Source: Corynebacterium rouxii
GTDB lineage: Bacteria > Actinomycetota > Actinomycetes > Mycobacteriales > Mycobacteriaceae
Direction: 5' to 3'
DNA: 64,000 nucleotides
NCBI RefSeq assembly: GCF_902702935.1
Contig: NZ_LR738855.1
Coordinates: forward strand, 1,302,001 to 1,366,000
The notes below the pieces were generated by a model. It saw only the letters and a program-made list of their open reading frames with translations. It was not told where the DNA came from and ran no database searches. Both the position numbers and the translations under genes were made by a program. Shown here in pieces: positions 6,342 to 16,439 of the stretch. Each line of letters begins with the position of its first letter. Positions within the stretch are counted from its first letter, which is position 1.

Positions 6342-6415
6342 CCCAACCGGTTCCAGATATCCCAACTATCCGGAACCGGGGGCTATCCCCTAACACTAAC
6401 AAACCGGAGAAAACA

Positions 6416-6562
6416 ATGAACACCCCACTCAATAACGCCGCAATATACATCCTCGTCACAGCACTCGCCTACCTTGCAACAGGCTGGACCTGGACTCTCA
6501 TTATCGGCGCTATCGTCACCTGCTCAGCCATCGCCCGCCACATCCGCACAGACAAGGCGTAA
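6416..6562 (+). CDS. Small membrane protein (48 aa)
   Basis: The ATG at 6416, with CGGAGA before it, gives 48 residues with two hydrophobic stretches: IYILVTALAYLATGW and WTLIIGAIVTCSAIA, then a basic tail. It follows the 37-residue peptide and precedes the excisionase-like gene by 2 bp. A CCGGTTCC/GGAACCGG inverted repeat (about 6347-6377) lies in the leader. The frame remains open upstream to 6299, but that would overlap the preceding gene, so the internal ATG is preferred. Family unknown; a pair of tiny membrane proteins next to xis/int may serve exclusion or membrane signalling. Confidence 0.55.
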   Translation: MNTPLNNAAIYILVTALAYLATGWTWTLIIGAIVTCSAIARHIRTDKA

Positions 6563-6564
6563 TC

Positions 6565-6822
6565 ATGAACCCCATCATCATCGACGCCGACACAGGCCGA
6601 GAACTCTGGAACAGCACAGCATGCGCACACCACACCAACATCACCCCACGCACATGGGCAAACTACTACGCCAACAACCGCACACCCAACCCCGTAACCA
6701 CATGGGGAAAATCCTCACCCCTCTGGGATGCCGAAGAAGTCAAAACCTGGCACGCTAACCGGCCAGGCTCCCCCGTCAAAAACCACCCCACCACACATAG
6801 CAAGCCCCCAACACACCCATGA
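6565..6822 (+). CDS. Excisionase-like DNA-binding protein
   Basis: The 85-residue protein has an HTH_17/excisionase-like core: TACAHHTNITPRTWANYYAN then RTPNPVTTWGKSSPLW and DAEEVKTWHANRPG, where a wing with Gly/Lys/Ser leads into a helix ending in Trp. It is the last complete gene before the integrase, the usual place for Xis. The ATG follows the preceding stop by 2 bp. A small excisionase would bend the attachment-site DNA and set integrase direction; that role is inferred from fold and position. Confidence 0.65.
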   Translation: MNPIIIDADTGRELWNSTACAHHTNITPRTWANYYANNRTPNPVTTWGKSSPLWDAEEVKTWHANRPGSPVKNHPTTHSKPPTHP

Positions 6823-6879
6823 TTGACACCCTCATCGAAACCAAGCAACAACTACCACAACAAACCTCAGCATAAAAAG

Positions 6880-6922
6880 GCCTCACTGCTCGGGTTGATT
6901 GGCGTCGATCGAGCAGAGAGGC
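6880..6922 (+). repeat. Hairpin between the excisionase-like gene and integrase
   Basis: GCCTCACTGCTCG (6880-6892) and CGAGCAGAGAGGC (6910-6922) form a 13-bp stem with one mismatch. It lies 47 bp before the integrase ATG. An 18-codon frame (6819-6875), coupled by ATGA to the excisionase-like gene, precedes it. Together they could form a leader-peptide attenuator or a post-transcriptional control of integrase. Confidence 0.4.
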
Positions 6923-6969
6923 AAGGCCACCAATCATCAAAATCACTGACCTAAGGGGAAGTATATCCC

Positions 6970-8163
6970 ATGCCACAAAAACGAACCGACAAAAACGGCA
7001 AAACACGCTGGATCGGACGCTACCGAGACAAAACCAAAAAAGAATACACCAAATCCTTCCCCACACGACGCGAAGCCAAACAATGGGAAGACGAACGAAA
7101 AACCCAAGTCACCAAAGGCACACATATCGCCCCACAACAAGAAAAAACCACCATCCTCGAAATGTACGAGGCATGGACAGCACGCGATCTCTCAGACGGC
7201 ACCCGCATCTCCTACGCCCAAACTAGACGCGAGCTCCAAGACTCAATCGGAGCAGCCCAAGCCATCCACACCACAGTCACAGACATCAACAGATGGCACC
7301 TACAACTCGTCAACGGCCGCCCATGGATGGACAACAAACCCTTAGCCCGATCAACCGCAAGAGAACACATGGTGCGTTTATCAAGCGCGTTTAATTTTGC
7401 GATCCGTGAAGGCTGGCTTTACCGCAATCCCGTCATGGTGCCACCCGCGACCTCTACTATGACAGTCAAAGCCAACGAAATCCCCACCCTCGATGATGTG
7501 CACCGAATTATCAAACAAGTGGAGGCAGGAGGCGCGCAGTACGCAGCGCACTCAATGCGCGGTGGGAAATCTACACCAGGCATATTCATTTCCCAGCCTT
7601 CCCCCATGGCAGCCGATATGATGCGCCTTGGTGTAGGAAGCGGTCTTCGGATCAGTGAGGTGTGTGGGCTGATCGTCGGGGATATCCATGTCTCTGAAAA
7701 AGAGCTGCATGTGACTGCGCAGATTCACCGCAATGGTAGGCGGCGTGTGGCGTTGAAGACTAAAGCGTCGGAGCGTGTGGTGCCCCTAGCGGATGATGCG
7801 GTGGAGCTGTTGGGGAAATACATCGAGGGTAAGGGTCCTGATGATTGGGTGTTTGTGACCAAACGTGGGACACCTTACCGTGCTTCGTCTTTAGGTGGGC
7901 TGGTTCGGCATGCGGCTCGTCACTTGGGGGTTGAGTGGACGTTTCACTCGTTGCGGCATTTGTATGCGTCGCGGCTGATTGCTGCGGGTGTGCCTGTGAA
8001 TGTGGTGCAGAGGTTGATGGGTCATTCGAGTGCGACGGTGACCTTGGATACGTATACGCATCTTTGGCCGTCGTCGGATGAGGTTGCTCGTGGGGCGATT
8101 GCGGGCGCGGTTGCGGCTTGCGGGCAAAATGCGGGCAAGGGTGGTGTTTGGGAGGCGTTTTAG
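6970..8163 (+). CDS. Tyrosine recombinase / phage integrase
   Basis: The 397-residue protein has an arm-binding N-terminal domain (about 1-50, GKTRWIGRYRDKTKKEYTKS), a core-binding domain (about 60-150) and a catalytic domain (170-380). Catalytic residues are R227 (GVGSGLRISEVCGL), a lysine near 263-265, H326 and R329 (HSLRHLYAS), H352 (MGHSS) and nucleophile Y362 (LDTYTHLWP). It catalyses site-specific integration and excision of the element. The ATG follows AAGGGGA. The first 135 codons have an A/C-rich coding strand and the rest a G/T-rich one, with the change near 7370, just before the catalytic half: a sign of recombination within the gene. It abuts the ABC-F gene, so the attachment site should be close. 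Confidence 0.95.
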   Translation: MPQKRTDKNGKTRWIGRYRDKTKKEYTKSFPTRREAKQWEDERKTQVTKGTHIAPQQEKTTILEMYEAWTARDLSDGTRISYAQTRRELQDSIGAAQAIHTTVTDINRWHLQLVNGRPWMDNKPLARSTAREHMVRLSSAFNFAIREGWLYRNPVMVPPATSTMTVKANEIPTLDDVHRIIKQVEAGGAQYAAHSMRGGKSTPGIFISQPSPMAADMMRLGVGSGLRISEVCGLIVGDIHVSEKELHVTAQIHRNGRRRVALKTKASERVVPLADDAVELLGKYIEGKGPDDWVFVTKRGTPYRASSLGGLVRHAARHLGVEWTFHSLRHLYASRLIAAGVPVNVVQRLMGHSSATVTLDTYTHLWPSSDEVARGAIAGAVAACGQNAGKGGVWEAF

Positions 8164-8200
8164 CTGTGTTTTTGCAGGTCAGTCTAGGCTAATTCGACAA
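8164..8200. other. Probable right attachment site region
   Basis: This short stretch runs from the integrase stop to the last codons of the ABC-F gene on the other strand. Integrase-bearing elements usually end beside int, and insertion at a gene 3' end leaves the gene intact. The core cannot be fixed because the matching left copy lies outside the window. Confidence 0.35.
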
Positions 8201-9815
8201 TTTCCATGTAGTCTTCACTCCAAAGATCTTCATCACCATCAGGTAATACAATTACGCGCTCAGGTTCAAGCGCTTTTACTGCACCCGGATCGTGTGTAAC
8301 GAGCACTACTGCACCTGTATACGTCCGCAAGGCTTCGAGTACTTGCTCACGAGAAATAGGATCAAGGTTGTTGGTGGGCTCGTCGAGAAGCAAAACATTA
8401 GCTCGTGAAGACACCAATGCGGCAAGAGCTAAACGAGTTTTTTCACCGCCAGATAATGTTCCAGCTGGTTGTTCTAGTTGATCACCCGAAAACATGAAAG
8501 CTCCGAGAAGCCCACGAAGATCCTGTTCGCCTGCACCTGGGCAGGCATCGATAGTATTTTGCCACACAGACTTTTGAGGATCGATGGTGTCATGTTCTTG
8601 GGCAAAATAGCCGATCTTCAAACCATGCCCAGTAACGATTCCACCTTCGCCATCAGTTCTTTCCACGCCAGCAAGAAGCTTGAGCAACGTAGTTTTACCT
8701 GCGCCATTGAAACCAAGAACTACTACTCGCGATCCCTTATCAATCGCTAAATCAACACCAGCGAAAACTTCCAAAGAACCGTACATTTTAGTTAAGCCCT
8801 TTGCATTTAACGGAGTTTTTCCACATGGCGCGGGTTCTGGGAAAGAAATGTGCGCCACTCTATCCGCAACACGTACATCGTCGAGGCTTCCCACCATACG
8901 TTCTGCACGCGCTAGCATTTGTTTAGCGGCCGCAGCCTTCGTTGCTTTCGCACCAAGTCTTGCTGCTTGGTCCTTCAACGCCGCAGCTTTCTTTTCAGCA
9001 TTGGCACGTTCACGACGCCTACGAGCTTCGTCAGTCGCTCGCGCATCTTTGTACTTGGCGAAACCCATGTTGTACACGTCTGCTTCCCCGCGTACAGCAT
9101 CGAGAAACCAAATCTTATTACACACGGCGCCTAGGAGTTCTACATCATGGGAAATCATGATGAGTCCGCCTTCGTGTTTACTCAAAAAATCACGCAACCA
9201 TGTAATGGAATCTGCATCGAGATGGTTAGTAGGCTCGTCAAGTAGCAACGTGGTCTTAGATTTTCCAGAGCCAGCTGAAGCGGCAAAAAGAATCTGCGCG
9301 AGTTCCACGCGACGCCTCTGACCACCAGACAGCGTCTTCAGAGGCTGATCCAAAATTCGTGCTGGCAAACCAAGATTATCGCAAATCCTCGCGGCTTCTG
9401 AGGAAGCTTCATATCCGCCGAGTGCATGATAGCGCTCTTCCAACCGCGAGTATTTACGGATCGCAGCATCACGCTTTTTCTCGTCTTCTGTCGTTTCCAT
9501 GATTTCTTGTTGGCGTTCCATGGATGACTGAATCTGATCCAAACCACGTGCTGATAGGACTCTGTCACGCGCGGTCTGATCTATGTTTCCTTCACGAGAA
9601 TCTTGAGGTAGGTACCCAATATCGCCGGAACGGGTGACGCTGCCACCATACGGCTGAGTTTCGCCTGCGAGAATTCGCATCGTCGTGGTTTTCCCAGCAC
9701 CATTTCGTCCAACCAGACCAATTCTGTCACCGGGCTGTACCCTCAAATGTTGCCCTGGGGCATTCAAGAGAGTGCGGGCACCGACGCGAACTTCGAAATC
9801 ATTGGTCACAATCAC
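8184..9815 (-). CDS. ABC-F family ATPase
   Basis: The 543-residue protein has two ABC cassettes in one chain and no membrane segments. The first has GRNGAGKTT and LSGGQRRRVELA, the second GFNGAGKTT and LSGGEKTRLALA, with LLLDEPTNHLD and LLLDEPTNNLD as Walker B/D-loop. A charged Lys/Ala-rich linker (about 250-310) joins them. ABC-F proteins act on ribosomes, in translation control or antibiotic protection; which applies here cannot be told. The GTG start at 9815 has no clear ribosome site and follows TAGGAT by eight bases, which suggests a leaderless mRNA. It is preceded by the terminator of the SUF operon, so it is transcribed alone. The mobile element ends just after its 3' end without damaging it. 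Confidence 0.9.
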   Translation of the reverse strand: MIVTNDFEVRVGARTLLNAPGQHLRVQPGDRIGLVGRNGAGKTTTMRILAGETQPYGGSVTRSGDIGYLPQDSREGNIDQTARDRVLSARGLDQIQSSMERQQEIMETTEDEKKRDAAIRKYSRLEERYHALGGYEASSEAARICDNLGLPARILDQPLKTLSGGQRRRVELAQILFAASAGSGKSKTTLLLDEPTNHLDADSITWLRDFLSKHEGGLIMISHDVELLGAVCNKIWFLDAVRGEADVYNMGFAKYKDARATDEARRRRERANAEKKAAALKDQAARLGAKATKAAAAKQMLARAERMVGSLDDVRVADRVAHISFPEPAPCGKTPLNAKGLTKMYGSLEVFAGVDLAIDKGSRVVVLGFNGAGKTTLLKLLAGVERTDGEGGIVTGHGLKIGYFAQEHDTIDPQKSVWQNTIDACPGAGEQDLRGLLGAFMFSGDQLEQPAGTLSGGEKTRLALAALVSSRANVLLLDEPTNNLDPISREQVLEALRTYTGAVVLVTHDPGAVKALEPERVIVLPDGDEDLWSEDYMEIVELA

Positions 9816-9840
9816 AACGGTTTATCCTATCAACGCTAGG

Positions 9841-9886
9841 TAAACAAAAGAAAAGCAGGTGTCCATGTCAAAGTACAGACACCTGC
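9841..9886 (-). terminator. Terminator of the SUF operon
   Basis: GCAGGTGTC (9855-9863) and its exact reverse complement (9878-9886) form a 9-bp stem. On the minus strand a T-rich tract (CTTTTCTTTTG) follows. It lies 27 bp after the stop of the last SUF gene. Confidence 0.8.
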
Positions 9887-9912
9887 GAAGGGAAAATTCG
9901 TCTTGGCTATAG

Positions 9913-10341
9913 TTATACGGAAAATCCTAAAGCGCGCAACTGTTCACGGCCATCTTCAGTGATCATATGAGGTCCCCAAGGCGGCATCCAGACCCAATGG
10001 ATAGTTAATGTTTCCGCAACTTTGTTTCCTACCACCGCAGATTCCGCTTGATCTTCAATAACATCTGTTAGCGGGCACGCAGGAGAAGTCAATGTCATGT
10101 TCACATGCGCATGGGTGCTATCTTCCATCCAAATGTCATAAACCAGACCTAAATCGACAACATTAATGCCAAGCTCTGGGTCGATAACATCACGAAGATA
10201 TTCTTCAACATCAGAGGCTTTAGCAATATCATCCTCACTTTGTTCCGGTCGTCCTGCTAAAGGGTCCAAGCTGTTTTCTACTACTGGACCAGTATTGCCC
10301 TCTGTAGTTGTGCTTTCAGAGTTACCATTTGATTCGGTCAT
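9913..10341 (-). CDS. MIP18/PaaD-like (DUF59) Fe-S assembly factor
   Basis: The product of about 142 residues has an acidic, poorly conserved N-terminus (about 1-50) followed by a DUF59 domain: DVEEYLRDVIDPELGINVVD, LVYDIWMEDS, then NMTLTSPACPLTDVIEDQ with the family's conserved Cys, and VWMPPWGPHMITEDGREQLR. Members (SufT-like) support maturation or transfer of Fe-S clusters. The start is the ATG at 10341, which overlaps the sufU TGA (ATGA); a frame open to 10404 would run inside sufU. It is the last gene of the operon. Confidence 0.88.
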   Translation of the reverse strand: MTESNGNSESTTTEGNTGPVVENSLDPLAGRPEQSEDDIAKASDVEEYLRDVIDPELGINVVDLGLVYDIWMEDSTHAHVNMTLTSPACPLTDVIEDQAESAVVGNKVAETLTIHWVWMPPWGPHMITEDGREQLRALGFSV

Positions 10342-10787
10342 GCTTTCCCTTCCAATGCTTCTGACGTTGCTGCTTGAAAAGCCTTCCAACCTAGCAACGC
10401 ACATTTGACACGCGCTGGATACTTTGAAACACCTGCAAACGCAATACCGTCACCAATCAGGTCCTCATCGCCTTCTTCTTTGCCACGTGAAGTAATCATT
10501 TTTTCGAATTCGGCAAGTTTTTCTAGCGCTTTGTCAACTGGCTGACCAACGATCTCTTCTGCCATAACAGATGTCGATGCCTGACTAATAGAGCAACCTT
10601 CTGCATCATAAGATACGTCTTGCACAGTTGATCCGTCCTCCGATAAGTGGACACGAAGTGTAATTTCATCACCGCAGGAAGGATTCACGTGATGCACTTC
10701 TGCATCATAAGATTCCCGCAGACCAGTATGAAGAGGATTCTTATAATGATCAAGAATTACTTCTTGATACATTGATTCCAGATTCAT
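10338..10787 (-). CDS. SufU-type zinc-dependent sulfur acceptor
   Basis: The 149-residue protein has the SufU zinc ligands C38 and D40 (PSCGDE), C65 (AEGCSIS) and C129 (RVKCALLGW). It also carries the insertion between the second and third ligand typical of SufU rather than scaffold IscU (LIGDGIAFAGVSKYPARVK). SufU takes persulfide sulfur from SufS for cluster assembly on SufBCD. It lies 3 bp after sufS and overlaps the DUF59 gene. Confidence 0.93.
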   Translation of the reverse strand: MNLESMYQEVILDHYKNPLHTGLRESYDAEVHHVNPSCGDEITLRVHLSEDGSTVQDVSYDAEGCSISQASTSVMAEEIVGQPVDKALEKLAEFEKMITSRGKEEGDEDLIGDGIAFAGVSKYPARVKCALLGWKAFQAATSEALEGKA

Positions 10788-10790
10788 GAA

Positions 10791-12829
<2,039 letters not shown>

Positions 12830-12857
12830 AGTGGGATGTGCTTTCCGTTTGTAGATA

Positions 12858-14033
12858 TTAGGCGTTTCGACTGTTCTGGAAGGTCTTGAGTTCTTCTGAC
12901 ACACGATTTTCTAAGTCTTCTCGAACTGAATCAACTGGAATCCTGTTGATTACTTCTGAGAAGAAACCACGGATGATGAGGCGACGAGCTTCATCTTGCG
13001 GGATACCACGAGATCGAAGGTAGAATTCATGTTCATCATCAAAACGACCCACCGTAGCAGCATGTCCGGCACCTGCAATATCACCAGTTTCAATTTCCAA
13101 GTTTGGAATTGCATCAGCACGTGCCCCATCTGTTAAGACAAGGTTGCGGTTGGCCTCGTATGTATCTGTACCCTGAGCACCAGAACGAATCAGTACGTCA
13201 CCGACCCAAGTAGCGTGGGCGTCAGGAAGCGAAGAGTTTTTATCGCCTTGAATTGCGCCTTTGTAAAGGACGTTCGAACGGCATTGTGGAACAGCATGGT
13301 CTACCAACAAACGCTGTTCAAAGTACTGCCCATCATCGGCAAAGTAGACACCCAGCATCTCGGCGTCTCCGCCTGGCTGTGTAAATTTCACACGGGGAAC
13401 GAGGCGAACTACTTCGCCACCGAAAACTGCCGCATTGTGACGAAGAACTGCATCTCGTCCCAAAACCGCTTGCTGCCCCGAAAGGTGTACCGCGGTGTTA
13501 TCCCAAGATACATCAACAATTACTGTGAGTCGTGCGTTGTCACCGATGAGGAATTCAACGTTATCGGCATGGGTGCCAGTACCTGTATAACGCAGATCTA
13601 CAAGTGCCTCGGCATTTGCTTCAACGTCAATGACAATATGTCCAAATGAAGTGACGTCATTGCCCTGGCCGGTAACAGAAATTTTAATTGGCTCTGCGAC
13701 TACGGCATCACGATTAATAGTCACTACATGAGCATCTTCACTGCTAGTGAAAGCCTGCGCAGATACCCGATCAATTGGTGCACCGGCACGTCCTATTTTC
13801 GCCTCTGTTTTTGCAACGCGTTCGACTTTCACTCCGTTTTCAGGTGCATCAATTGCAATTTCAGCAGGGACAGCTTGCGCGAAACGGCCATTATGCAGGC
13901 CTCTGAGACGACGAAGCGATATGAATCGCCATACTTCGTCTTTGCCATGGGGCGTATCAAAATCTTCAACGTTAAAAGAGCTAAAAAGATCGCCCTTGTT
14001 GTTGTGTACGGTTGCGGCTTTAGTTGTTGACAT
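12858..14033 (-). CDS. SufD Fe-S assembly scaffold subunit
   Basis: The 391-residue protein has the SufBD core: a right-handed beta-helix region ending in GAGHAATVGRFDDEHEFYLR, RGIPQDEARRLIIRGFFSEV and IPVDSVREDLENRV. The conserved His in GAGHAATVG belongs to the SufB-SufD interface. It pairs with SufB and SufC in the cytosolic scaffold. It starts 2 bp after the sufB stop. Confidence 0.95.
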   Translation of the reverse strand: MSTTKAATVHNNKGDLFSSFNVEDFDTPHGKDEVWRFISLRRLRGLHNGRFAQAVPAEIAIDAPENGVKVERVAKTEAKIGRAGAPIDRVSAQAFTSSEDAHVVTINRDAVVAEPIKISVTGQGNDVTSFGHIVIDVEANAEALVDLRYTGTGTHADNVEFLIGDNARLTVIVDVSWDNTAVHLSGQQAVLGRDAVLRHNAAVFGGEVVRLVPRVKFTQPGGDAEMLGVYFADDGQYFEQRLLVDHAVPQCRSNVLYKGAIQGDKNSSLPDAHATWVGDVLIRSGAQGTDTYEANRNLVLTDGARADAIPNLEIETGDIAGAGHAATVGRFDDEHEFYLRSRGIPQDEARRLIIRGFFSEVINRIPVDSVREDLENRVSEELKTFQNSRNA

Positions 14034-14035
14034 GT

Positions 14036-15490
14036 TTAGCCCACCGATCCTTCCATCTGCAATTCGATCAGGCGATTGAGTTCGAGCGCGTACTCCATTG
14101 GGAGTTCTTTTGCAATCGGCTCAACAAAGCCACGCACGATCATGGCCATTGCTTCGTCTTCCGCGATGCCTCGCGACTGTAAATAGAACAACTGCTCTTC
14201 TGAAACCTGGGATACAGTCGCCTCATGGCCAAGAGAAACGTGGTCGTTTCGAATGTCGTTGTACGGGTACGTATCCGAACGGGATATATTGTCGACCAGC
14301 AATGCGTCACATTCAACGTTTGACACTGAGTGGTGTGCATTCGCTGCTACTCGCACAAGTCCACGATAAGCTGCGCGTCCACCCGACCTAGCCACTGACT
14401 TTGACACAATATTGGACGATGTATAAGGGGCCATGTGTTGCATTTTGGCTCCAGTATCTTGAATTTGTCCTTCACCCGCGAAAGCAGCGGACAGGACTTC
14501 GCCTTTCGCATGTGGCCCAACCATCCAAACTGCTGGGTACTTCATTGTGACCTTTGAGCCAATATTTCCATCGACCCATTCCATGGTGCCACCTTCTTCG
14601 ACCTTGGATCGTTGTGTCACTAGATTCAACACGTTATTCGACCAGTTCTGAATTGTGGTGTATCGGCACCGTGCATTTTTTTTCACGATGATTTCTACGA
14701 CCGCAGAGTGCAAAGAATCTGACTGGTAGATCGGTGCGGTACAGCCTTCTACGTAGTGGACGTATGCGTCTTCGTCAACGATGATCAACGTACGTTCAAA
14801 CTGTCCCATGTTCTCAGTGTTGATTCGGAAATAAGCCTGCAGCGGAATTTCCACATGCACACCTTTAGGAACATAGACGAAGGATCCACCAGACCATACA
14901 GCCGAGTTAAGAGCGGAGAACTTATTGTCACCTGCAGGCACGACGGTTCCAAAGTATTCTTGGAAAAGCTCTGGATGTTCTTTTAACGCTGTATCAGTGT
15001 CTAAGAAAATTACGCCTTGGGTCTCCAGGTCTTCACGAATTTGGTGATAGACCACTTCGGACTCGTATTGCGCGGCTACGCCGGCCACAAGTCGCTGTTT
15101 TTCGGCTTCTGGGATACCCAACTTGTCGTAGGTGTTCTTGATATCTTCAGGAAGATCGTCCCAGGTAGTTGCCTGTTTTTCCGTGGAACGGACGTAGTAT
15201 TTAAAGTCATCAAAGTTGATGTAAGAAAGATCAGGGCCCCACGTCGGCATCGGTTTTTTTTCAAAAGTGTTTAATGCCTTAAGACGTTGCTCGAGCATCC
15301 ATTCAGGTTCGTTTTTCTGTGCAGAAATATAGCGAACGACGTCTTCATCAAGTCCACGACGAGCTTTCTTTCCAGCTTCATCGGAATCGTGCCAACCGTA
15401 GTTATACGGTCCCATTGACTTAATGATCTCTTCGTCAGTTGATGGTGCTTTCGCTGTATTCACATCTGTCTTTGGCGATGCCGAGGTCAT
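14036..15490 (-). CDS. SufB Fe-S assembly scaffold subunit
   Basis: The 484-residue protein is full length and has no intein, unlike some mycobacterial SufB. Family segments seen are YNYGWHDSD near the N-terminus, [40 protein letters not shown] with the conserved Cys, and [20 protein letters not shown] at the end. It holds the nascent cluster with SufD and SufC. Its ATG overlaps the sufR stop (ATGA). Confidence 0.96.
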   Translation of the reverse strand: MTSASPKTDVNTAKAPSTDEEIIKSMGPYNYGWHDSDEAGKKARRGLDEDVVRYISAQKNEPEWMLEQRLKALNTFEKKPMPTWGPDLSYINFDDFKYYVRSTEKQATTWDDLPEDIKNTYDKLGIPEAEKQRLVAGVAAQYESEVVYHQIREDLETQGVIFLDTDTALKEHPELFQEYFGTVVPAGDNKFSALNSAVWSGGSFVYVPKGVHVEIPLQAYFRINTENMGQFERTLIIVDEDAYVHYVEGCTAPIYQSDSLHSAVVEIIVKKNARCRYTTIQNWSNNVLNLVTQRSKVEEGGTMEWVDGNIGSKVTMKYPAVWMVGPHAKGEVLSAAFAGEGQIQDTGAKMQHMAPYTSSNIVSKSVARSGGRAAYRGLVRVAANAHHSVSNVECDALLVDNISRSDTYPYNDIRNDHVSLGHEATVSQVSEEQLFYLQSRGIAEDEAMAMIVRGFVEPIAKELPMEYALELNRLIELQMEGSVG

Positions 15491-16203
15491 GAACCGCTCC
15501 TTTCAGTGGGAGTATTTTTTCGGGGAGTCAGAATTGGGGTTATCGGAATGTTTGTCGTGCAGATGTCATGTCCATCCGCAATTGAGGCCAAGGGCTGAAC
15601 ATGGTGTCCGAGAATTTTTGCGATCATTTCATGTTCCGCTTCGCAAAGCTCGGGGAAATCTGCTGCAACTCCCGAAATCGGGCAATGGTGCTGACAGATC
15701 TGAACTCCGTTCGCAGCATTATTAATGGTCGCCGCATATCCGTTATTGCTAAAGGCTTCAACCAATTGAGTTGCTACCTCAGCCAGATGATTGTCGTCAA
15801 TATTGTCTGGAACATGGACACCTGCGAGAATTTTTTCGACACGCTTTCGCGCAAAAGCACGAACTGCTGCTTCTCCCCCAGATTCTTTCAGGGTTGCGAG
15901 AGCGTCGGCGGCCAACGAATCGTATTCGTGACCAAATTGAGAACGCCCCGATGCAGTTAATTTAAACGCTTTTGCAGGTCGTCCACGACTTTTCTCGCAT
16001 GCCCCTCGTCGCACGGAAGAGATCTCAGCGAATCCCTCATCCAGCAAAATATCTAGGTGACGGCGAATTCCAGTGGCAGAGAGGTTGAGTTGTTGGCCCA
16101 GTTGGGTTGCAGTAACTGGACCTTCTTTCAACATAATCAGCATGATATGTCGACGCGTTTCACCATCAGTGCTTCGCGTTTCAACCTTCTTAGCGGGAGC
16201 CAA
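15487..16203 (-). CDS. SufR-type Fe-S sensing repressor
   Basis: The product of about 238 residues has an N-terminal winged helix ([20 protein letters not shown]) and a C-terminal cluster-binding part with CQHHC and a further Cys 12 residues on (FPELCEAE), plus HH near the end. SufR proteins sense cluster supply and repress suf genes. A GTG at 16212 is in frame but lies within AGGAGGTG, the ribosome site itself; the TTG at 16203 sits eight bases downstream of AGGAGG and is the likely start. A 13-bp perfect palindrome just upstream is a candidate operator. First gene of the operon, coupled to sufB by ATGA. Confidence 0.92.
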   Translation of the reverse strand: MAPAKKVETRSTDGETRRHIMLIMLKEGPVTATQLGQQLNLSATGIRRHLDILLDEGFAEISSVRRGACEKSRGRPAKAFKLTASGRSQFGHEYDSLAADALATLKESGGEAAVRAFARKRVEKILAGVHVPDNIDDNHLAEVATQLVEAFSNNGYAATINNAANGVQICQHHCPISGVAADFPELCEAEHEMIAKILGHHVQPLASIADGHDICTTNIPITPILTPRKNTPTERSGS

Positions 16204-16215
16204 GTCGTTCACCTC

Positions 16216-16228
16216 CTATTCCGAATAG
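16216..16228. promoter_or_regulatory. Palindrome at the sufR ribosome site, candidate SufR operator
   Basis: CTATTC-C-GAATAG is a perfect 6-1-6 palindrome. A second partial repeat AATAG-TTT-CTATT (16224-16236) overlaps it. The site ends just upstream of the AGGAGG of sufR, where binding could block initiation or early elongation. Confidence 0.45.
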
Positions 16229-16354
16229 TTTCTATTGAAAATCAATCCCCAAACGGTCCCATCGATACGGGACTTGAGGGGCAATAAACCTTAGATACCA
16301 TTTAGCAACACTAATATGACGTTATTCATTCCGCCAATAGCCATAACCCACAAA

Positions 16355-16384
16355 AGTGCAGGTTAGCCCACCCTAACCAGCACT
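16355..16384 (-). terminator. Leftward terminator-like hairpin
   Basis: AGTGCAGGTTAG and CTAACCAGCACT form a 12-bp stem with one mismatch and a 6-base loop. On the minus strand TTTTG follows, so it could end leftward transcription upstream of sufR. No leftward gene is evident before it. Confidence 0.45.
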
Positions 16385-16390
16385 TCTCCC

Positions 16391-16439
16391 ACACCTTTCA
16401 ATGCTATTGATACAGTTCTTCAATAGCATTGAAAGGTGT
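16391..16439. repeat. Perfect 20-bp inverted repeat
   Basis: The arms 16391-16410 and 16420-16439 are exact reverse complements around the 9-base loop TACAGTTCT. The element lies 6 bp from the hairpin at 16355-16384, between divergent sufR and mptB. Confidence 0.7.

Larger units (their letters stand above)
1..8183. mobile_element. Right part of a prophage or integrative element
   Basis: A run of phage-type genes ends at a tyrosine integrase (stop at 8163), 20 bp before the stop codon of a chromosomal ABC-F gene. The organisation is temperate: a leftward early block with antirepressor and Cro-like genes, a divergent operator region at 2410-2569, then a rightward block of repressor, ImmA-type protease, accessory genes, excisionase-like protein and integrase. 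No structural, packaging or lysis genes are visible, so the rest must lie left of base 1, or this is a satellite or conjugative element. Coding-strand composition is A/C-rich in most genes but flips to G/T-rich in 5580-6156 and 7380-8163, suggesting mosaic assembly. The right boundary is inferred from gene content, not from a seen direct repeat. Confidence 0.85.

Noticed and set aside
6474..6758. 94-codon plus frame across the small membrane and excisionase-like genes
   Set aside because: It is a His/Pro-rich shadow in another frame of 6416-6562 and 6565-6822, which have proper starts and sensible products.
14036..15490. Intein in SufB, as in mycobacteria
   Set aside because: The 484-residue protein is continuous across all family motifs and of normal length.
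16361..16378. Possible DtxR iron box (GGTTAG...CTAACC)
   Set aside because: The half-sites match DtxR halves, but six bases separate them where the 19-bp DtxR box has one. They are better explained as the stem of the hairpin at 16355-16384.
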